Source of the DNA: Dyadobacter chenhuakuii
GTDB lineage: Bacteria; Bacteroidota; Bacteroidia; Cytophagales; Spirosomataceae
NCBI RefSeq assembly: GCF_023821985.2
Contig: NZ_CP099631.1
Span: forward strand, 30,623 to 94,622
Direction: 5' to 3'
DNA length: 64,000 nt
Shown here: positions 17,034 through 25,090 of the stretch, one piece after another
How the letters are laid out: the number at the start of each line of letters is the position of its first letter
How positions within the stretch are numbered: the stretch's first letter is position 1
Position numbers and translations under genes: made by a program
The notes under the pieces: generated by a model
Databases searched by the model: none
Told to the model about the DNA's origin: nothing
Seen by the model: only the letters and a program-made list of their open reading frames with translations

Positions 17034-18191
17034 TTAATCAATCACTTTACGGATTACTTTGTACTCATCGGCAGCCAGCACATCGATCTTTCCATCAGTA
17101 GCCATATGGATCTGGTCACGAAACCGTTTCACACGCGAAAGCATCGGCTCAATGATCGTGTTACTGTGACCTACGAAATCATATAAGTCTTGCTGGCTTG
17201 CCGGCAGCTTATAGCCACGTGAGCTGCTGGCAATCAACACACCTGCATCCCGGAGCGGGGCAATCACCTTTGTTTGAAAATAATGAAGCGAAACATTTTT
17301 TCCCCTTCTGGCCCTGATATGCTCCATGAGCTCAAAGCTGGTGATGTAACGGGTTGGGCTAATATGCCGGAAATGAAAAAGCAGGTAGCTCAAACTGCTG
17401 ACCTGGTCAATGGCCTGCGGGGCCTTGTCAGCTGATTTACGATGAAGGAAATCATTGGCCAGGTTCACACTAAGCTTGGACAAGAGCGGATCGAAGCTGG
17501 GTCCTGGCTGCGGCTGATTAATCAAATTATGCGCAAAGGCGTCCGGCCAAAACCTGATGGTTAAGACCTTCCGTTTAAGGATTTCTATGAACTCCCCTCT
17601 TTGATCAGTGATTACCGTTTCATCATAGCAGCGCGCGAGCGTCCCTGCAATAAAATGGGCGAGCTGGACAATCGGACTGTCGTCAGAGGCCACAAAGCCA
17701 AAGGAGGATTCATTGAAAAGGTTAGCAATATGGTTCTGCTGGACATAAGTAATAAAACCTTTCATAAAGGTCTCATCACCGGTGCGGCCAGCGACCATTT
17801 CCAAATCCGGAAAAATCCGGAACAACTCCCGGTCAGCCAGTCCATGCAGGAACTTGAAAAAGGAGCCTTTGTAGCGTAGCCCCTCCCCTATCAACTGGCG
17901 TTTATCGACGATAACTGAAAACACCTGGAATGGCAACTCTTCCAGGTCTTCCAGCACTTCTTTCCTTTTAAGATGGTTATTGCCGGTCTTTTCTGAGTCA
18001 ATTTGTCCACCATTAAAGTGACGCTTACTTATCGCCCCGAGCACGGCCAAAACCTTTTCGACGTCTGCCTTGCCGATGATCAGGGCAGTCACAATAAAAT
18101 GGGTTGTTGGCAAGATCCCGGATGGGCCCTTTTTGGAAAAGTCAAGTGCGTTGTTGCCCCACTCACTTAAAAAGGCTGTGTGATGATGCAT
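17034..18191 (-). CDS. DUF3800 protein with C-terminal winged-helix region
   Basis: A 385-residue protein. The N-terminus aligns by eye with DUF3800 (FLSEWGNNALDFSKKG, then THFIVTALIIG), a predicted RNase H-like fold often found in phage and defence contexts. Members normally start with a DESG motif. Here that position reads SEWG, so the first acidic residue is lost and activity is doubtful. Residues about 270-345 (SSLSYLLFHFRHISPTRYIT to SSSRGYKLP) look like a winged helix, giving a DNA-binding tail. It lies 512 bp upstream of a decayed pair and 66 bp downstream of the next gene on the same strand. A 3' remnant of a second copy lies at 14212-14311. Confidence 0.75.
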   Translation of the reverse strand: MHHHTAFLSEWGNNALDFSKKGPSGILPTTHFIVTALIIGKADVEKVLAVLGAISKRHFNGGQIDSEKTGNNHLKRKEVLEDLEELPFQVFSVIVDKRQLIGEGLRYKGSFFKFLHGLADRELFRIFPDLEMVAGRTGDETFMKGFITYVQQNHIANLFNESSFGFVASDDSPIVQLAHFIAGTLARCYDETVITDQRGEFIEILKRKVLTIRFWPDAFAHNLINQPQPGPSFDPLLSKLSVNLANDFLHRKSADKAPQAIDQVSSLSYLLFHFRHISPTRYITSFELMEHIRARRGKNVSLHYFQTKVIAPLRDAGVLIASSSRGYKLPASQQDLYDFVGHSNTIIEPMLSRVKRFRDQIHMATDGKIDVLAADEYKVIRKVID

Positions 18192-18257
18192 AATGGCTTA
18201 GGCCGGAGACCGGCAAAAGTGATTATCGTTTAGTGCCTACCGGCAAGGGTACTTTGA

Positions 18258-18746
18258 TTATTCTTCGGGCTGATCAGCAGTTTGCTGGCTATCCTTTGGC
18301 CTGCGTCCCCGTGGTTTGCCGGTATACGGTCCCTTCTCAGATGCCTGCTCAGGTGAGATTTCCAATGCGTAGCCAACTGAGCCCTCGTGCTGGAAGATTG
18401 AAGCGGTGAAGACATATTTCTGACTACCATAATCGATACCTCCTTTGCTAAGGATTAATTCCAGCGGTAAGGAGTATCCACGACCGGAACGTGTGATAGA
18501 AAAAGCGCCATCCTGATCTGTGGGGATTAGGTAAAGGTTTTTGATCTTGCGTTTGCCATTATCAGTTCCTACCAGGAACCTGGTTGTATCGGGCTGGATA
18601 CCCAGCTCTTCAATGGCCAGTGAGGGGAACACGATTTTGCCGGCAGCGGAAATATAGCCTTTGGGAAGTGATTTTACCTTTGCTTTCTTGTCTGCTTTTT
18701 GCTCATTTTCCTGCACGGAAAAGAAGCGGATATTTTTAGTTTTCAT
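18258..18746 (-). CDS. conserved hypothetical protein upstream of DUF3800
   Basis: A 162-residue protein from the ATG reading MKTKNIRFFS; an open 25-codon leader upstream looks untranslated. Features are a Lys-rich start, a beta-rich middle (GYISAAGKIVFPSLAIEELG, KNLYLIPTD) and a basic, proline-rich tail (TGKPRGRRPKDSQQ). No family name is recognised. It precedes the DUF3800 gene by 66 bp on the same strand, so the two may be one operon. A degraded copy of its first part lies at 25733-25833, showing that the unit has moved or been duplicated. Confidence 0.72.
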   Translation of the reverse strand: MKTKNIRFFSVQENEQKADKKAKVKSLPKGYISAAGKIVFPSLAIEELGIQPDTTRFLVGTDNGKRKIKNLYLIPTDQDGAFSITRSGRGYSLPLELILSKGGIDYGSQKYVFTASIFQHEGSVGYALEISPEQASEKGPYTGKPRGRRPKDSQQTADQPEE

Positions 18747-18869
18747 TAATGGGTTTGGATTGGTGAATAACGCAGTGTGCAATATATAAAGCAGATGCCA
18801 AACAAAATATAATTTTGTCAAAGTGGTGCCAGCATAAGCAGTAGGGCCAGACAGTATACTACTTGAATT

Positions 18870-18924
18870 GGTTGTCGGAAATACTGCATCAAATATCCAG
18901 ATCTGTGCTAAACTAATGCTGGAA
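18870..18924 (+). repeat. dispersed repeat R1, copy b
   Basis: GGTTGTCGGAAATACTGCAT followed by AAATATCCAG and a GCTAAACTAATGCTGGAA end. It lies in the promoter-side gap of the minus-strand gene that ends at 18258. Confidence 0.7.
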
Positions 18925-19229
18925 TATCCAGCAATTCATTTTTGCTAAGGCCACGACAATCATCCTATAGAATAAACGGGATGGAGCTCGGCCGTTAATC
19001 GCCTGCACAATTCATGATTTAGATTGCTCTGCCTGCTCATTTTGCCATATATCTTTTAACGTTTGTGTATTCTGTTTACCTGGCAGGTTTTTCTTAAATA
19101 TAGACATTGAAGTATTATCTAATTGTATTTATTAAATGGGGCCGGTCCATAAGTTGTCTACTAGTGAATTGTTTTTAACAAAAAGAATATTTAGTATATT
19201 CACAACTGGCGGCATAATTCTCACATACC
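18925..19229. other. AT-rich intergenic region
   Basis: No frame or RNA is recognised. It presumably holds the promoter of the repeat protein at 19230. A near-palindromic AATATCCAGCAATTC segment adjoins the R1 repeat. Confidence 0.4.
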
Positions 19230-19823
19230 ATGAAACTGCTCATATCGTTTCTGATCGCAACAATTACCAATTCTTCAATTGCCCAGCAGATAGTCGTTAA
19301 CGCTGATGGGACGCATTCGACAGTACATTCCACAGGTAGCGGAACGGGCATTATTGTAAATCCAAATGGGACGCATTCGACAGTACATTCCACAGGCAGC
19401 GGTACGGGCATTATTGTAAATCCAAACGGTACGCATTCGACAGTACATTCCACAGGTAGTGGTACCGGCATTATTGTGAATCCTAACGGTACGCAGTCAA
19501 CATTTCACTCTATTGGTAGCGACGCCGGGGTAATTGTTAACCCGAACGGTACCCATTCGACTTTTCATTCGGCGGGTAATAATGCAAAAGTGATTGTCAA
19601 TGCGGATGGAGCTCATACTATATTTCACTCGTACGGAAATAACAACGATGTAATAGGTAATTCTAACAACACATTTCCTCGATTTCACACTAAGGATTCC
19701 AGCGCTACTCCCGATTCGTCCCATCGGAAATCATTTAATAGATCAAGCAAGGACGCGCCTTCAAAATGGAGGGAGCCCAAAAGGCCTAAGAAAGAACCAG
19801 ATCCTTACCCAGAAAAAGAATAG
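19230..19823 (+). CDS. secreted protein with 20-residue tandem repeats
   Basis: A 197-residue protein with a signal peptide (MKLLISFLIATITNSSIAQ, cut before QIVV). Six to seven 20-residue repeats with consensus IIVNPNGTHSTVHSTGSGTG follow, then a charged, Pro/Lys-rich tail (RSSKDAPSKWREPKRPKK). Each repeat supplies two His and several Ser/Thr/Asn/Gly, a composition typical of short beta-strand-turn units that can stack into a solenoid. The first three repeats are almost identical and the last three diverge. No known domain is recognised. It could be a surface or matrix protein. The repeat histidines might bind metal, which is only inference. Confidence 0.75.
   Translation: MKLLISFLIATITNSSIAQQIVVNADGTHSTVHSTGSGTGIIVNPNGTHSTVHSTGSGTGIIVNPNGTHSTVHSTGSGTGIIVNPNGTQSTFHSIGSDAGVIVNPNGTHSTFHSAGNNAKVIVNADGAHTIFHSYGNNNDVIGNSNNTFPRFHTKDSSATPDSSHRKSFNRSSKDAPSKWREPKRPKKEPDPYPEKE
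19285..19680 (+). repeat. 60-bp in-frame tandem repeat array
   Basis: Units of exactly 60 bp, for example 19311-19370, 19371-19430 and 19431-19490, are near identical. Units after 19491 are progressively degenerate. The unit length is a multiple of three, so copy number changes would keep the reading frame of the secreted protein. Confidence 0.92.
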
Positions 19824-19897
19824 CAACAGTGAGCGGTTAGTCTAAACCCTGACTTCGCCGATGCTCAAATTACAACAGCAGCAGCTGGCATAATTGC

Positions 19898-20137
19898 TTA
19901 AAGTTCTCTAAGTGTAGATAGAATAGCTAAAACAAGACTTTTGTTAACATGGCCTGCTCCGTTTGCATCATCAACAACCCGGTATTCACCCTGATCGTCT
20001 TTTTCAAAAACTAGCTTTTTGCCCTCAATTTCAATTTGAAGCTGATAAGTATACCCTCGTGTGATAATTGTCAGTGGCAATTCAATAGTTGCGCCAAGAT
20101 ATTCGACTGGAAGTACATGGATTTCATTCATACCCAA
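19898..20137 (-). CDS. small hypothetical protein
   Basis: A 79-residue protein (or 77 from the second Met), beta-rich with alternating hydrophobic residues (ATIELPLTIITRGYTYQLQI, KKLVFEKDDQGEYRVV) and a short C-terminal helix. It has no signal peptide. It is probably the last gene of a minus-strand run of four small genes (20956 down to 19898). The family is unknown. Confidence 0.6.
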   Translation of the reverse strand: MGMNEIHVLPVEYLGATIELPLTIITRGYTYQLQIEIEGKKLVFEKDDQGEYRVVDDANGAGHVNKSLVLAILSTLREL

Positions 20138-20218
20138 AAGTAGATATGAATGTATACAATATGAAACATTTTTGAACGGGTAAACCTTGATAAACCAGCT
20201 ACGCTCACACCAATATAC

Positions 20219-20440
20219 CTAAACTTCAGGCCTAAAATATAGCCACATCCACATTACACCACTTATAAATGCCAGACTACCAGTAAGACGCGTATTTGTA
20301 GCCGGCCTGGGAACCTGCCGAATTGGCTTTTTTTCGCTGTAAGCTATCCATGCCTGGTTTACATATGGCCATAGATGTGCTAATATCAGAAGACAATAGA
20401 CGAGTGCGATTAAGCCATACCATGTTTTATCACTCCACAT
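20219..20440 (-). CDS. small two-helix membrane protein
   Basis: A 73-residue protein with two hydrophobic spans (about 8-28, WYGLIALVYCLLILAHLW, and 52-69, LTGSLAFISGVMWMWLYF) separated by a basic loop (SEKKPIRQVPRPATNTR). This predicts an inner-membrane hairpin. No family is recognised. It lies in a minus-strand run with another membrane protein and two soluble small proteins. Confidence 0.6.
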   Translation of the reverse strand: MWSDKTWYGLIALVYCLLILAHLWPYVNQAWIAYSEKKPIRQVPRPATNTRLTGSLAFISGVMWMWLYFRPEV

Positions 20441-20475
20441 AAGCTCTTTTGTAGTTTTAATATCCTTTCCCCCAG

Positions 20476-20649
20476 TTAAACACTTTGGTTCTTAGATTCG
20501 TCATTTAACACAGAATCATTATCTGAACATAGGAGAATTTTCTTGATTCTGTCATATACATTACTAGCATTCAAGCACATTGTCAGCCTAATCGATAGTT
20601 TCTGAGCAGGCTCAATTCCTATCGTAATCAATTTGTAATACCTCACCAT
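20476..20649 (-). CDS. very small hypothetical protein
   Basis: A 57-residue frame starting MVRYYKLITIGIEP and ending …ESKNQSV. It sits exactly between two minus-strand membrane protein genes with 31- and 35-bp spacing, so it may be a genuine part of the same operon. Amphipathic helix (LRLTMC…YDRIKKILL) and polar tail. The call rests on position and open frame only. Confidence 0.4.
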   Translation of the reverse strand: MVRYYKLITIGIEPAQKLSIRLTMCLNASNVYDRIKKILLCSDNDSVLNDESKNQSV

Positions 20650-20680
20650 AGTTTAGCCATACTTAAATCGGGCAGAACTA

Positions 20681-20956
20681 CTACCTCCTGTACGTGAAGC
20701 AAACGGCTAACCACATAAGGGCAAACAGACAGACCATCGCTGTCTTCCAGCGCCCAGGCCAATTCCGAATTGAAAAATAGAGTAGGACTTCCACCCCTAA
20801 AGCTGCCATGCCAGCCATCAAGTAATATTGGAATGGGAGCCTGTCAGCGTCGACGCTTCTCTCAAAAAGCGTCTGGAATATCGAAAACAGCATGCTTCCA
20901 ATGAGCATGAAGCGCCACCAGTCTTTTTGTAATTCCTGCTTCTTAACCTGATCCAT
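20681..20956 (-). CDS. small membrane protein
   Basis: A 91-residue protein with a cytoplasmic Lys/Gln-rich start (MDQVKKQELQKDWW) and three probable membrane spans (FMLIGSMLFSIFQTLF, YYLMAGMAALGVEVLLYF, MVCLFALMWLAVCF). It is the first gene of the minus-strand run ending at 19898. No family is recognised; topology is the only support. Confidence 0.6.
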   Translation of the reverse strand: MDQVKKQELQKDWWRFMLIGSMLFSIFQTLFERSVDADRLPFQYYLMAGMAALGVEVLLYFSIRNWPGRWKTAMVCLFALMWLAVCFTYRR

Positions 20957-21259
20957 ACGTACGCATGAAATATAATTGAACTTATGTCGACCGTCCTACT
21001 ATTACTGCCAATTGAAAAGGCAGCCAAACCCGTTCAAATACTGCTTAATATTTTAATTTACACTTTCCGACAGTCCATGGTAAGCTTTTCATCCAACTTA
21101 AAGATGGTTCAAATGTCAACAGTATTCACCGGCGAAAGTGATCGAGTGTCAGAAATACTGCGTTATTTGTGACTATTTTTGAAATGTAACTTCAATTGTT
21201 AGGTCACCTGCAATTGATAGGCTCAATGTTATTTCACCCATGAACCTTAACATCAACAG

Positions 21260-21439
21260 ATGACATACTTTAAAAATAATTTGGTTGCTATTACCGGCTT
21301 GCTGCTCATGGCCTTTTTCATTTACAAAGATTATCAGAGACCAATTTATGAGCGGAGTAATGCAACACCGATATATATTGCAATTTTTACTATCCTGCTC
21401 ATACTCCTGATTCTAATCTATTTTAAGAAAAGCGTGTAG
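21260..21439 (+). CDS. very small two-span membrane protein
   Basis: A 59-residue frame: MTYFKNNLVAITGLLLMAFF, then a polar loop (YKDYQRPIYERSNATP), a second span (IYIAIFTILLILLILIYF), and KKSV as end. Two clean hydrophobic helices with a charged loop are unlikely by chance. The next plus-strand gene starts 325 bp on. The function is unknown. Confidence 0.55.
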   Translation: MTYFKNNLVAITGLLLMAFFIYKDYQRPIYERSNATPIYIAIFTILLILLILIYFKKSV

Positions 21440-21485
21440 GCTTCCCATTTTTAGAGGAGCAGTGATTTAGAGTTGGTTGTTGATT

Positions 21486-21725
21486 TTATCTAACTTTTGT
21501 CCTGAAATAGCCTTTTCCAAAATGGTTTGTCACTCTTCCATCAGAGGCAGTTTCAACTGACTCGAATTCTATTCTGCCATACATACTATCACCGGGGGTA
21601 TAATTTGGTTTATCAAGCGTAAGTTCTTGATATATAATCTTATGAAAAGGATTAATGCCATCAATGTCAATATCTGTATAAAATAAGAGCCTACTTTGTA
21701 TACTGTCTATTGGGCCGCACGTCAA
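21486..21725 (-). CDS. hypothetical protein, probably 5'-truncated
   Basis: A 79-residue product if a TTG at 21725 is used; no ATG is available, and the frame is open a further 14 codons upstream (YYYIKFKYSRL…) to a TGA. The sequence has beta-rich, secreted-protein character (LLFYTDIDIDGINPFHK, SMYGRIEFESVETASDG). Either translation begins at TTG or the N-terminus with its signal peptide has been deleted. The family is unknown. Confidence 0.45.
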   Translation of the reverse strand: MTCGPIDSIQSRLLFYTDIDIDGINPFHKIIYQELTLDKPNYTPGDSMYGRIEFESVETASDGRVTNHFGKGYFRTKVR

Positions 21726-21763
21726 GCGTGAATACTTAAATTTGATATAATAATACTCTCACT

Positions 21764-22216
21764 ATGAATAGGTTCAAAATCTTTATTTACGTTTTTGCTT
21801 TGCTATTTCCTTCAACTTTTGTTGGCTGCACAAATAATAAAGAAGAAAAAGATGAAATAGGATTGAATAAAGCCATTTATGTGGACGAGTTCAAGCTTAC
21901 TTATTTTCGAAAAATGCTACTTAAAACATATAACAACGCTGACGCTGCCCGGGAAATCATCGAGCAAGATCATAGTGGATTTACAGAGATCGTTTTAACA
22001 ATGGCTGACTATAAGCTTTTGGACAGTTTAACAAATGCTGACAATGAATTCCTCAAGGCAGATTCTGCTTATAGCATTGGGAGACGAGCTGAAGGAGCGG
22101 AAGGCAAAAAATCACTTGGACTAATATTGGACAGAATTAGTAGCGATTGGCTTGACAGCTTAGCATTGAGAAGGTTTGAAATTTCCAATGTGAACAGTTC
22201 CATGCCTTATGATTGA
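21764..22216 (+). CDS. lipoprotein of unknown function
   Basis: A 150-residue protein with a lipoprotein signal: hydrophobic IFIYVFALLFPSTF followed by lipobox FVGC (Cys near residue 22) and a charged NNKEEKDE tether. The mature part is helical and acidic (FRKMLLKTYNNADAAREIIE, TEIVLTMADYKLLDSLT). It should be an outer-membrane-anchored lipoprotein. It is followed 56 bp later by a copy of the R2 repeat. The family is not recognised. Confidence 0.72.
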   Translation: MNRFKIFIYVFALLFPSTFVGCTNNKEEKDEIGLNKAIYVDEFKLTYFRKMLLKTYNNADAAREIIEQDHSGFTEIVLTMADYKLLDSLTNADNEFLKADSAYSIGRRAEGAEGKKSLGLILDRISSDWLDSLALRRFEISNVNSSMPYD

Positions 22217-22272
22217 CGTCGAGCGGCCAATCATCAATCTTGCTTGTACCGCTACTTGCTGATGATGCTTGG

Positions 22273-22301
22273 ATTCAACATAACACCTTTTATACAACAC
22301 C
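22273..22301 (+). repeat. dispersed repeat R2, diverged copy after lipoprotein gene
   Basis: TTCAACATAACACCTTTTAT then ACAACACC. It is related to the stronger copies at 24571-24601 and 33444-33474 (AACATAACGCCTGTTATA) and to the one at 60125-60155. Each lies 57-101 bp after the stop of a plus-strand gene. Confidence 0.55.
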
Positions 22302-22454
22302 GGCTATCAAATGATCATCAAATAAAAAAAATGCTCTCACTATCTTGAAAAGGTGTTTTTATATCAATAAGACAAGAAATAGAACATAGTCATCAAATAA
22401 AAGTCTAATGCATTGGAAGGTTTCCTTTAGATCATAATTGTATTTTATTGAATC

Positions 22455-22481
22455 AATAGTGCAACAACTTGTTGCACTATT
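22455..22481. repeat. perfect 27-bp palindrome
   Basis: Arms AATAGTGCAACAA and TTGTTGCACTATT (13 bp each) flank a single central base. It lies 22 bp beyond the stop of a DUF1016 C-terminal remnant. It has no T-run, so it is not a typical terminator. Its form (long perfect arms, one-base centre) equals that of the palindromes inside the two DUF1016 genes. Confidence 0.85.
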
Positions 22482-22503
22482 ATAACTACTTCATTATTGC
22501 TCT

Positions 22504-22620
22504 TTACAATTTATCAGACAGAGCTCGCAACTCCTTCTCGAGTTCCTGTATCGTCGGCAATTTTCCTTTCAAATTTGCAGGGATAGACTCGGTGATCCGA
22601 GGCTCCAATAGCCTTTGATT
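22504..22620 (-). pseudogene. C-terminal remnant of a DUF1016-type gene
   Basis: The minus strand ends …EPRITESIPANLKGKL then PTIQELEKELRALSDKL and TAA at 22504-22506. The pattern ITESIPxNLKxxLPTIxELE is the usual end of one DUF1016 (YhcG-like) subfamily. The rest of the gene is gone. The frame happens to be continuous with the stop of the next upstream gene, which I take as coincidence. Confidence 0.5.
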
Positions 22621-22659
22621 TCCTAAGCAGCAAACATAACATACATCACCAGCGGCGTC

Positions 22660-23229
22660 TTATACCGGCAGCAACTTTTTATAAGTACCATCTGCGTTAA
22701 AGACAATAAGTAATGTGCCACCATTGCCTCCAACCATCCTGTGTGCCCCTTGTGTAATCTTCTTATTTGTAATTGGCCTTAGACTATCCGCCCACCGGCC
22801 TTTGATCGTTGGCCGGGTATAAACGCGGTCGCCGGTGATTTGTTCAAGGCATTGGTTTAGCCGATTTTTATCCCCTTTTGCAGGAATAACGTTCTGCATA
22901 GAGTCAGCACTAAAAATTAAAATGATGTCCCCTTCGAAAGTGGCGAAGCGCTCAGGCGGGTTATCCTTATAACTGTCATCAATCGAAGGTATCAGAAGCC
23001 AGCAATCCTGGCCCAGCTCATTTCTAAATTCCCTGAGCATAACAATCCCTTTGTCGTTTTTCCACTCCTTTTTAACACAATAATCTATGTAATCGGACAG
23101 GATTTTCTTCTTTCTTTGATCCGTATCAATTTTAACCTGTTTAACTTCTTTACAGGGCGGAAGTTCCTGGCTGGCACTTTTACATACAAGGCCAGTGATT
23201 GCAAACGCTAAAACTATAAGATTTCTCAT
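22660..23229 (-). CDS. hypothetical secreted protein
   Basis: A 189-residue protein from the ATG reading MRNLIVLAFAITGLVCKSAS, a good signal peptide; a further 22 open codons upstream look untranslated. Mature features are a Lys-rich helix, CVKKEW and LGQDCWLLIPSIDD (possible Cys pair), a glycine-rich MVGGNGGTLLIVFNADGTYK end and a natural terminal strand. The family is unknown. It is periplasmic or exported by prediction. It is transcribed divergently from the TIMP/MORN gene. Confidence 0.65.
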   Translation of the reverse strand: MRNLIVLAFAITGLVCKSASQELPPCKEVKQVKIDTDQRKKKILSDYIDYCVKKEWKNDKGIVMLREFRNELGQDCWLLIPSIDDSYKDNPPERFATFEGDIILIFSADSMQNVIPAKGDKNRLNQCLEQITGDRVYTRPTIKGRWADSLRPITNKKITQGAHRMVGGNGGTLLIVFNADGTYKKLLPV

Positions 23230-23385
23230 GAGTAGAGAGAAGTTTATGGTTACAAACAGTAAAAACCGACGTTTCTGAGCTATTACTGAAAACATCCTTA
23301 TAAGGCAATGCTAGTTACAAATGTATGTCGACAACCAACCTTATAGACAGGAATACCAAAAGTTGGATTAACACAAATTCAAATA

Positions 23386-24477
23386 ATGAAATTATTTAAA
23401 ATAAGTTTACTGTTAATTTTCACAGTTTTCTGGCGATCATCCTTTGCATGCAGCTGCCTAAACGATTTTGACCGGCCAATGCAGTTAGATGACCTGAAAA
23501 AGTACAATTTTATTGCCTTGGTACGTATTAATAGCGAGCAGGTTATCAAACCTTCCGATCCTAATACGATTGGGTTTCAAAGTCTTCTAAGCATCAAGGT
23601 TATCGAACAATTCAAGGGCCAAGTAACTGCCCAAATTATTGAAAATCAAGTCAATACTTCTTGTGATATAGGCGTCGACATTGGAGAAGAGTGGCTGGTT
23701 TTTGCAACGGTGCCCAATGGAACTCCTGCAATGTTCCCCTGTGACCGGAACGTCCAATTTAAAGCCAAGGATGGGCTACGGGATTGGCACTTTCAGGGAG
23801 GTTTCCGGCAGCTGGACGAACTTCGGATATTGTACGGACATAAAACCAGATTCAAACCAGACGGAATTTATGTTGAACATTATTCTAATGGGAAGAAAGA
23901 GTTAGAAGAAAATTATGTAAACGGCCTTAGAAATGGGAAAAGAACAGTTTACTATCCTAATGGCGGCATTTATGGGAAAGAGAATTATCTAGATGATTCT
24001 TTGCAAGGCGAAGCATCTTGGTATTATCCTTCCGGGCAGCTCTACGTCCGAAAGTATTTTGAGCGTGGACAGCCCAGAAATGTGACAAAGGTTTACTATG
24101 ATTCAACGATTGACCAATCCTATAAAAACTTATTAATTAGGGATTTTTATAAATCCGAGGACTCATTGCGATTTGTGTATGGACGCTTTCAACTCAAACA
24201 TGAAAATGTATTTGATTCTTTTGGGCGAGAAGTTGTCTTTCGAGAGTTTGACCGGCTTGGAATTATCAGACACGAATCAATTTATAATCCTGAACCCGGT
24301 GTAGTGACCCGGATTTATTATCATAAGAATGGGACCGCAAAGGGAATCAGCTATACAAGGGACGGTAAGGATTATGGCCACTATCAGGAGTATGACGAGA
24401 ACGGTGCGCCGAGCAAATCATGGGACTACGATCAAGACGGGCAGCAAATCAAGTCAAGTATCTGGATGAAAAAGTGA
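23386..24477 (+). CDS. secreted TIMP-like/MORN-variant repeat protein
   Basis: A 363-residue protein with a signal peptide (residues 1-21, ending SSFA). The first mature residues are CSC, as in NTR/TIMP-like domains, which use an N-terminal Cys in disulfides. The domain (about 22-150) includes paired Cys (TSCDIG, FPCDRN). The rest has MORN-like repeats of the YwqK type (YSNGKKELEENYVNGLRNGK, YPNGGIYGKENY, YPSGQLYVRKYF, YHKNGTAKG). Bacteroidota use such repeats in surface or exported proteins, and many lie in toxin/antitoxin-type islands. An R2 repeat follows its stop after 93 bp. The exact function is unknown. Confidence 0.75.
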   Translation: MKLFKISLLLIFTVFWRSSFACSCLNDFDRPMQLDDLKKYNFIALVRINSEQVIKPSDPNTIGFQSLLSIKVIEQFKGQVTAQIIENQVNTSCDIGVDIGEEWLVFATVPNGTPAMFPCDRNVQFKAKDGLRDWHFQGGFRQLDELRILYGHKTRFKPDGIYVEHYSNGKKELEENYVNGLRNGKRTVYYPNGGIYGKENYLDDSLQGEASWYYPSGQLYVRKYFERGQPRNVTKVYYDSTIDQSYKNLLIRDFYKSEDSLRFVYGRFQLKHENVFDSFGREVVFREFDRLGIIRHESIYNPEPGVVTRIYYHKNGTAKGISYTRDGKDYGHYQEYDENGAPSKSWDYDQDGQQIKSSIWMKK

Positions 24478-24570
24478 TGTGCTAGACTAGTTGAGCCGAA
24501 AATTTTGTACGATCGAAAAAGCTGACTCTTCATCCACCTACCTGACTGGCAATTTGCCCAGCCACCCACA

Positions 24571-24601
24571 AGCACTAAACATAACGCCTGTTATATAACA
24601 A
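24571..24601 (+). repeat. dispersed repeat R2, strong copy
   Basis: AGCACTAAACATAACGCC followed by TGTTATATAACAA. It differs from 33444-33474 at one position over 31 bp. It includes the inverted pair ATAAC/GTTAT. Confidence 0.85.
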
Positions 24602-24650
24602 GCTGTATTACACCGAAATAGACCTACACTAACCTTGTAAGCTCCTGAAA

Positions 24651-25049
24651 GTGAATGTTTTAATGGAGCGGCTAGGAGTTGAAGAGGACCTTTTTGTCTC
24701 AGTGCTGGGCGAAGGGATTGATTTGCGTAATATTGTTAGGGAAGTTAATGCTGAAAGAAGTCAAAGTTTGCCTTTATTACATTCTGAAAACATGTTGATT
24801 ATGATCATTGCCACGAATTTTCCCGTTTTTATAAATTCAGTATATCCTAACTGTGACACATTGATTTGTGAGATGTCACTTTAATGCACTGCTGAGGCGG
24901 TTCTTGATGCGCCTAGCGGCAGGGTCGCGAGAAACGGACATGAGTTTGAACATTTTATTCCTAATTTACACTGCGTATAGACATCCGATGATAGTGAAAG
25001 AATTCTGCCGAATTGTTTTGACTATATATTGGCAATACGTGCTCCATGA
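24651..25049 (+). pseudogene. possible decayed gene with two in-frame stops
   Basis: From an ATG at 24651 one frame continues through TAA (24882-24884) and TAG (24978-24980) to TGA at 25047-25049. Protein-like stretches lie on both sides of the stops (VEEDLFVSVLGEGIDLRN; LDAPSGRVARNGHEFEHFIP; ERILPNCFDYILAIRAP). This suggests a former gene of about 130 codons. I do not recognise the family. An alternative is that only the first 77 codons are real. Confidence 0.35.
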
Positions 25050-25090
25050 AAGATCCGGCAGTTCCGACTAAATCCTAGACTAACAAAGAA

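Noticed and set aside
19285..19680. CRISPR or intergenic repeat array
   Set aside because: The 60-bp units are in frame within a signal-peptide protein and have no unique spacers.
22504..22662. In-frame continuation of the exported protein gene past its TAA
   Set aside because: The 52 extra codons end in a DUF1016-type C-terminus unrelated to an exported protein, and the gene has a natural end before the stop; shared frame taken as chance.
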